A program made the translations under genes and the position numbers. A DNA stretch of 32,727 bases from the NCBI GenBank assembly GCA_016649745.1, contig JAENXD010000008.1:1-32727 (forward strand). The letters run 5' to 3'. The notes beneath the pieces are model-generated. The model was not told the DNA's origin and did not search any database. It saw only the letters and a program-made list of their open reading frames with translations. Each line of letters starts with the position of its first letter. The first letter of the stretch is position 1. The stretch comes from Flavobacteriaceae bacterium. GTDB lineage: Bacteria > Bacteroidota > Bacteroidia > Flavobacteriales > Flavobacteriaceae. Positions 30,318 to 32,727 of the stretch are shown one piece after another.

Positions 30318-32727
30318 ATGAAAAAACTTGCCTTTTTTCTTTTTTGTTTTATATCATTATCCCTTTACGCTCAGGTAACAACTTCACCTACGTTACCGAC
30401 AACCATTGGGGAAATTACGATAACCCTTGATGCTACCGGAACAGAATTAGAAGGCTATACTGGTGATGTATATGCCCATACTGGTCTATTGACAACACAA
30501 TCCACAAGTAATACCGATTGGAAATATGTCATCGCTGATTGGGGTAGTAACATAGAAAAAGCAAAACTTTTAAAAATCTCCACAAATACCTACCAATTTA
30601 AAATAACACCTGACATTCCCACATTTTATAATGTAACAAGTGGAGAAACTGTAACTGATATTGCTGTTGTATTTCGAGCAGCTGATGGGTCAAAACAAAC
30701 TAGACCAGATTATTTCATAAAAGTTTATGAAGAAGGCTTAAACATAACAATTACAAATCCAATAAATAATAGTGCTTTTAATTTAAACGAAAGCATTAAT
30801 ATTACAGCTGTTTCTTCTATCTCAGCTGATTTACAACTTCTTATTGATGGCAGCACTCAACAAACTGCTTTAAATTCAACTACCATTTCAGGTTCTTTTG
30901 CTTTTTCAACAACTGGATATCATACAATAAAAGCAATAGCTACAACTTCAACAGAAACTAAAGAAACCGAGATTTCTATCTATATAAAATCCCCAACACA
31001 AAGTTTAACTATTCCTACAACAAAAAAGGGGATAACTGTAAATCCAGATAATTCTTTAACTTTTGTTATTGAAGCCCCAAATAAATCCACAATTAATTTA
31101 ATTGGAGATTTTAACGATTGGAAACTGAGTGAAACACATCAATTATACAAAGACACTACAAATCCAGATTTATTTTGGCTAACTGTTACCGGTTTAGATC
31201 CAAATATTGAATACGCCTACCAATATTTAATTGATTACACTATAAAGGTGGCAGATCCTTATTCAGAAAAAATATTGGATCCTCAAAATGATCAATATAT
31301 TTCAAGCGCCAACTATCCGAATTTAAAAGCCTATCCCACAAATCTAACTACAGGTTATGTGTCAACTTTCAAAATAAATCAGGAAAATTATGCCTGGACT
31401 ACAACCAATTTCACAAAACCATCACAAAACAATTTAATTATTTATGAATTGCTTATCAGAGATTTTACGGCAAGCGCTTCTTTTAATGAAGCCATCACAA
31501 AATTAGATTATTTAGCTTCCTTAGGCATAAATGCTATTGAATTAATGCCCGTAAACGAATTTGAAGGTAATGACAGCTGGGGCTATAATCCGGCATTGTA
31601 TATGGCTTTGGATAAAGCCTACGGAACAAAAAACGATTTTAAAAAATTTGTGGATGCCTGTCACCAACGCGGAATTGCGGTATTAACCGACGTTGTTTTT
31701 AACCATTCCTTTGGACAATCGCCATTGGTTCAAATGTATTGGGACAGTGCCAATAGCAAACCTGCGGCAGACAATCCTTGGTACAAACAACAAAGCAATT
31801 TTGCAAATCCAGATGCTCAATGGGGCTACGATTTTAACCACGAATCAACTTACACAAAAGCCTTTTTTAAAGACGTACTGAGTTATTGGATGAATGAATA
31901 TAAAATTGACGGATTCCGATTTGATTTCACCAAAGGATTTTCAAATACTCCATATGGAACAACAAGTTGGGGAAGTGATTATGATGCAACCCGTATAACA
32001 ATTTTAAAAAATTATGCAGATCACGTCTGGAATCAAAATCCAACCAACAAACCTTATGTGATTTTCGAACATCTGGCAGACAATTCCGAAGAAACTGTTT
32101 TGGCAGATTATGGCATACTACTTTGGGGAAATATGAACTACAGCTATAACCAGAACACGATGGGTTATAGTGATCAATCTGATATTTCCTGGATTTCCTA
32201 CAAAAATAGAGGCTGGGATAATCCAAATGTTGTGGGTTATATGGAAAGCCATGATGAAGAGCGTTTAATGTATAAAAACCTTCAATTTGGGAACAGCAAT
32301 ACCTCCTACAATGTTAAAGATTTAAACACTGCTTTGTCACGACAAGAATTGGCAGGAATGTTCCTTTTTACCATTCCCGGTCCAAAAATGATATGGCAAT
32401 TTGGAGAATTGGGTTATGACATTAGCATAGATGAAAACGGAAGAGTTGGCAGAAAACCTATTCATTGGGATTATTTTGACAATTCCAACAGGAAACAAAT
32501 TTACAATACCTGGGCAACAATGATTGCTTTTAAGAAAAAATATCCAGAGGTGTTTAATACCACTAATTTCACATTGAATGTAGGCAATACTTTAACAAAA
32601 TCTATCCTGTTAAAAAACACATCTTTTGATGTTGCCATCGTTGGAAATTTTGATATCGATTCCAAAACAATTACTGCCACCTTTTCCAAAACAGGAATTT
32701 GGTATGAATATTTTACAGGTGAAGAAA
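30318..32727 (+). CDS. Large secreted GH13 alpha-amylase, cut by the window end
   Basis: An ATG at 30318 opens a frame with no stop up to the right edge (803 codons visible), so it is absent from the ORF track. It begins MKKLAFFLF and has a Sec signal ending SLYAQ (cleavage near 18); there is no lipobox. Order: an unassigned N-terminal domain (about 20-145), an Ig-like stretch (about 146-235), a CBM48-like module with LIGDFNDWK near 261-269, then the GH13 barrel from about 370. Motifs are DVVFNH (458-463), DGFRFDF with nucleophile Asp536, IFEHLAD with acid/base Glu584 and MESHDEERL with Asp646. It takes the place of SusG as the outer-surface amylase, but as a non-lipidated protein. A type IX secretion C-terminal domain would be expected beyond the edge; I cannot see it. 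Confidence 0.93.
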   Translation, partial: MKKLAFFLFCFISLSLYAQVTTSPTLPTTIGEITITLDATGTELEGYTGDVYAHTGLLTTQSTSNTDWKYVIADWGSNIEKAKLLKISTNTYQFKITPDIPTFYNVTSGETVTDIAVVFRAADGSKQTRPDYFIKVYEEGLNITITNPINNSAFNLNESINITAVSSISADLQLLIDGSTQQTALNSTTISGSFAFSTTGYHTIKAIATTSTETKETEISIYIKSPTQSLTIPTTKKGITVNPDNSLTFVIEAPNKSTINLIGDFNDWKLSETHQLYKDTTNPDLFWLTVTGLDPNIEYAYQYLIDYTIKVADPYSEKILDPQNDQYISSANYPNLKAYPTNLTTGYVSTFKINQENYAWTTTNFTKPSQNNLIIYELLIRDFTASASFNEAITKLDYLASLGINAIELMPVNEFEGNDSWGYNPALYMALDKAYGTKNDFKKFVDACHQRGIAVLTDVVFNHSFGQSPLVQMYWDSANSKPAADNPWYKQQSNFANPDAQWGYDFNHESTYTKAFFKDVLSYWMNEYKIDGFRFDFTKGFSNTPYGTTSWGSDYDATRITILKNYADHVWNQNPTNKPYVIFEHLADNSEETVLADYGILLWGNMNYSYNQNTMGYSDQSDISWISYKNRGWDNPNVVGYMESHDEERLMYKNLQFGNSNTSYNVKDLNTALSRQELAGMFLFTIPGPKMIWQFGELGYDISIDENGRVGRKPIHWDYFDNSNRKQIYNTWATMIAFKKKYPEVFNTTNFTLNVGNTLTKSILLKNTSFDVAIVGNFDIDSKTITATFSKTGIWYEYFTGEE

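Overview
The window is about 32.7 kb of AT-rich DNA. It reads as a gliding member of the Flavobacteriia (phylum Bacteroidota), probably a Flavobacteriaceae relative. The grounds are gldJ next to murF, SusC/SusD pairs, lipoprotein signal peptides of the Bacteroidota type, A-rich leaders without Shine-Dalgarno sequences, and flavobacterial intergenic repeats. The genus cannot be fixed from the sequence alone.

Layout. (1) 1-3901: the 5' tip of a leftward gene with a signal peptide (possibly porU), a long gene-free AT-rich spacer, then gldJ, a strong terminator and murF. (2) 3887-6795, leftward: pfkA-gapA-sugar kinase, a small glycolytic operon converging on murF. (3) 7043-21188, leftward: eight starch/maltose genes. 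In order of transcription these are an MFS sugar carrier, beta-phosphoglucomutase (pgmB), GH65 maltose phosphorylase, SusA-like GH13, GH31, MalS-like GH13, SusB-like GH97 and a GH13 lipoprotein. Most junctions are 2-11 nt or overlap. A 255-nt gap with a repeat separates GH13 from GH31, and a 136-nt gap with a repeat separates the MFS gene from pgmB. (4) 21451-22476: a LacI-family regulator, leftward. (5) 22801 to the right edge, rightward: susC-susD-susE-susF, a terminator, then a large secreted GH13 alpha-amylase cut off by the window end. That gene is missing from the ORF track because it has no stop inside the window.

How it works together (inference from family knowledge). The truncated amylase cuts starch outside the cell. 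SusE and SusF hold the glycan at the surface, and SusC/SusD import oligosaccharides through the outer membrane. GH13, GH31 and GH97 enzymes in the periplasm reduce them to maltose and glucose. The MFS carrier takes sugar across the inner membrane, maltose phosphorylase makes glucose plus beta-glucose-1-phosphate, PgmB makes glucose-6-phosphate, and pfkA/gapA lie on the route onward. Three near-identical copies of an operator-like motif with the CGTTTGCG half-site are found only in the susC promoter region (two, 31 bp apart) and in the leader of the MFS operon (one). These are the best candidates for the binding sites of the LacI regulator.

I found no wholly new system. It is a complete starch/maltose utilisation locus with several unusual details: the operator set, the sorting signals of the lipoproteins, terminators placed just before murF and before the amylase, heptad and REP-like repeats, and a collinear susE/susF duplication.
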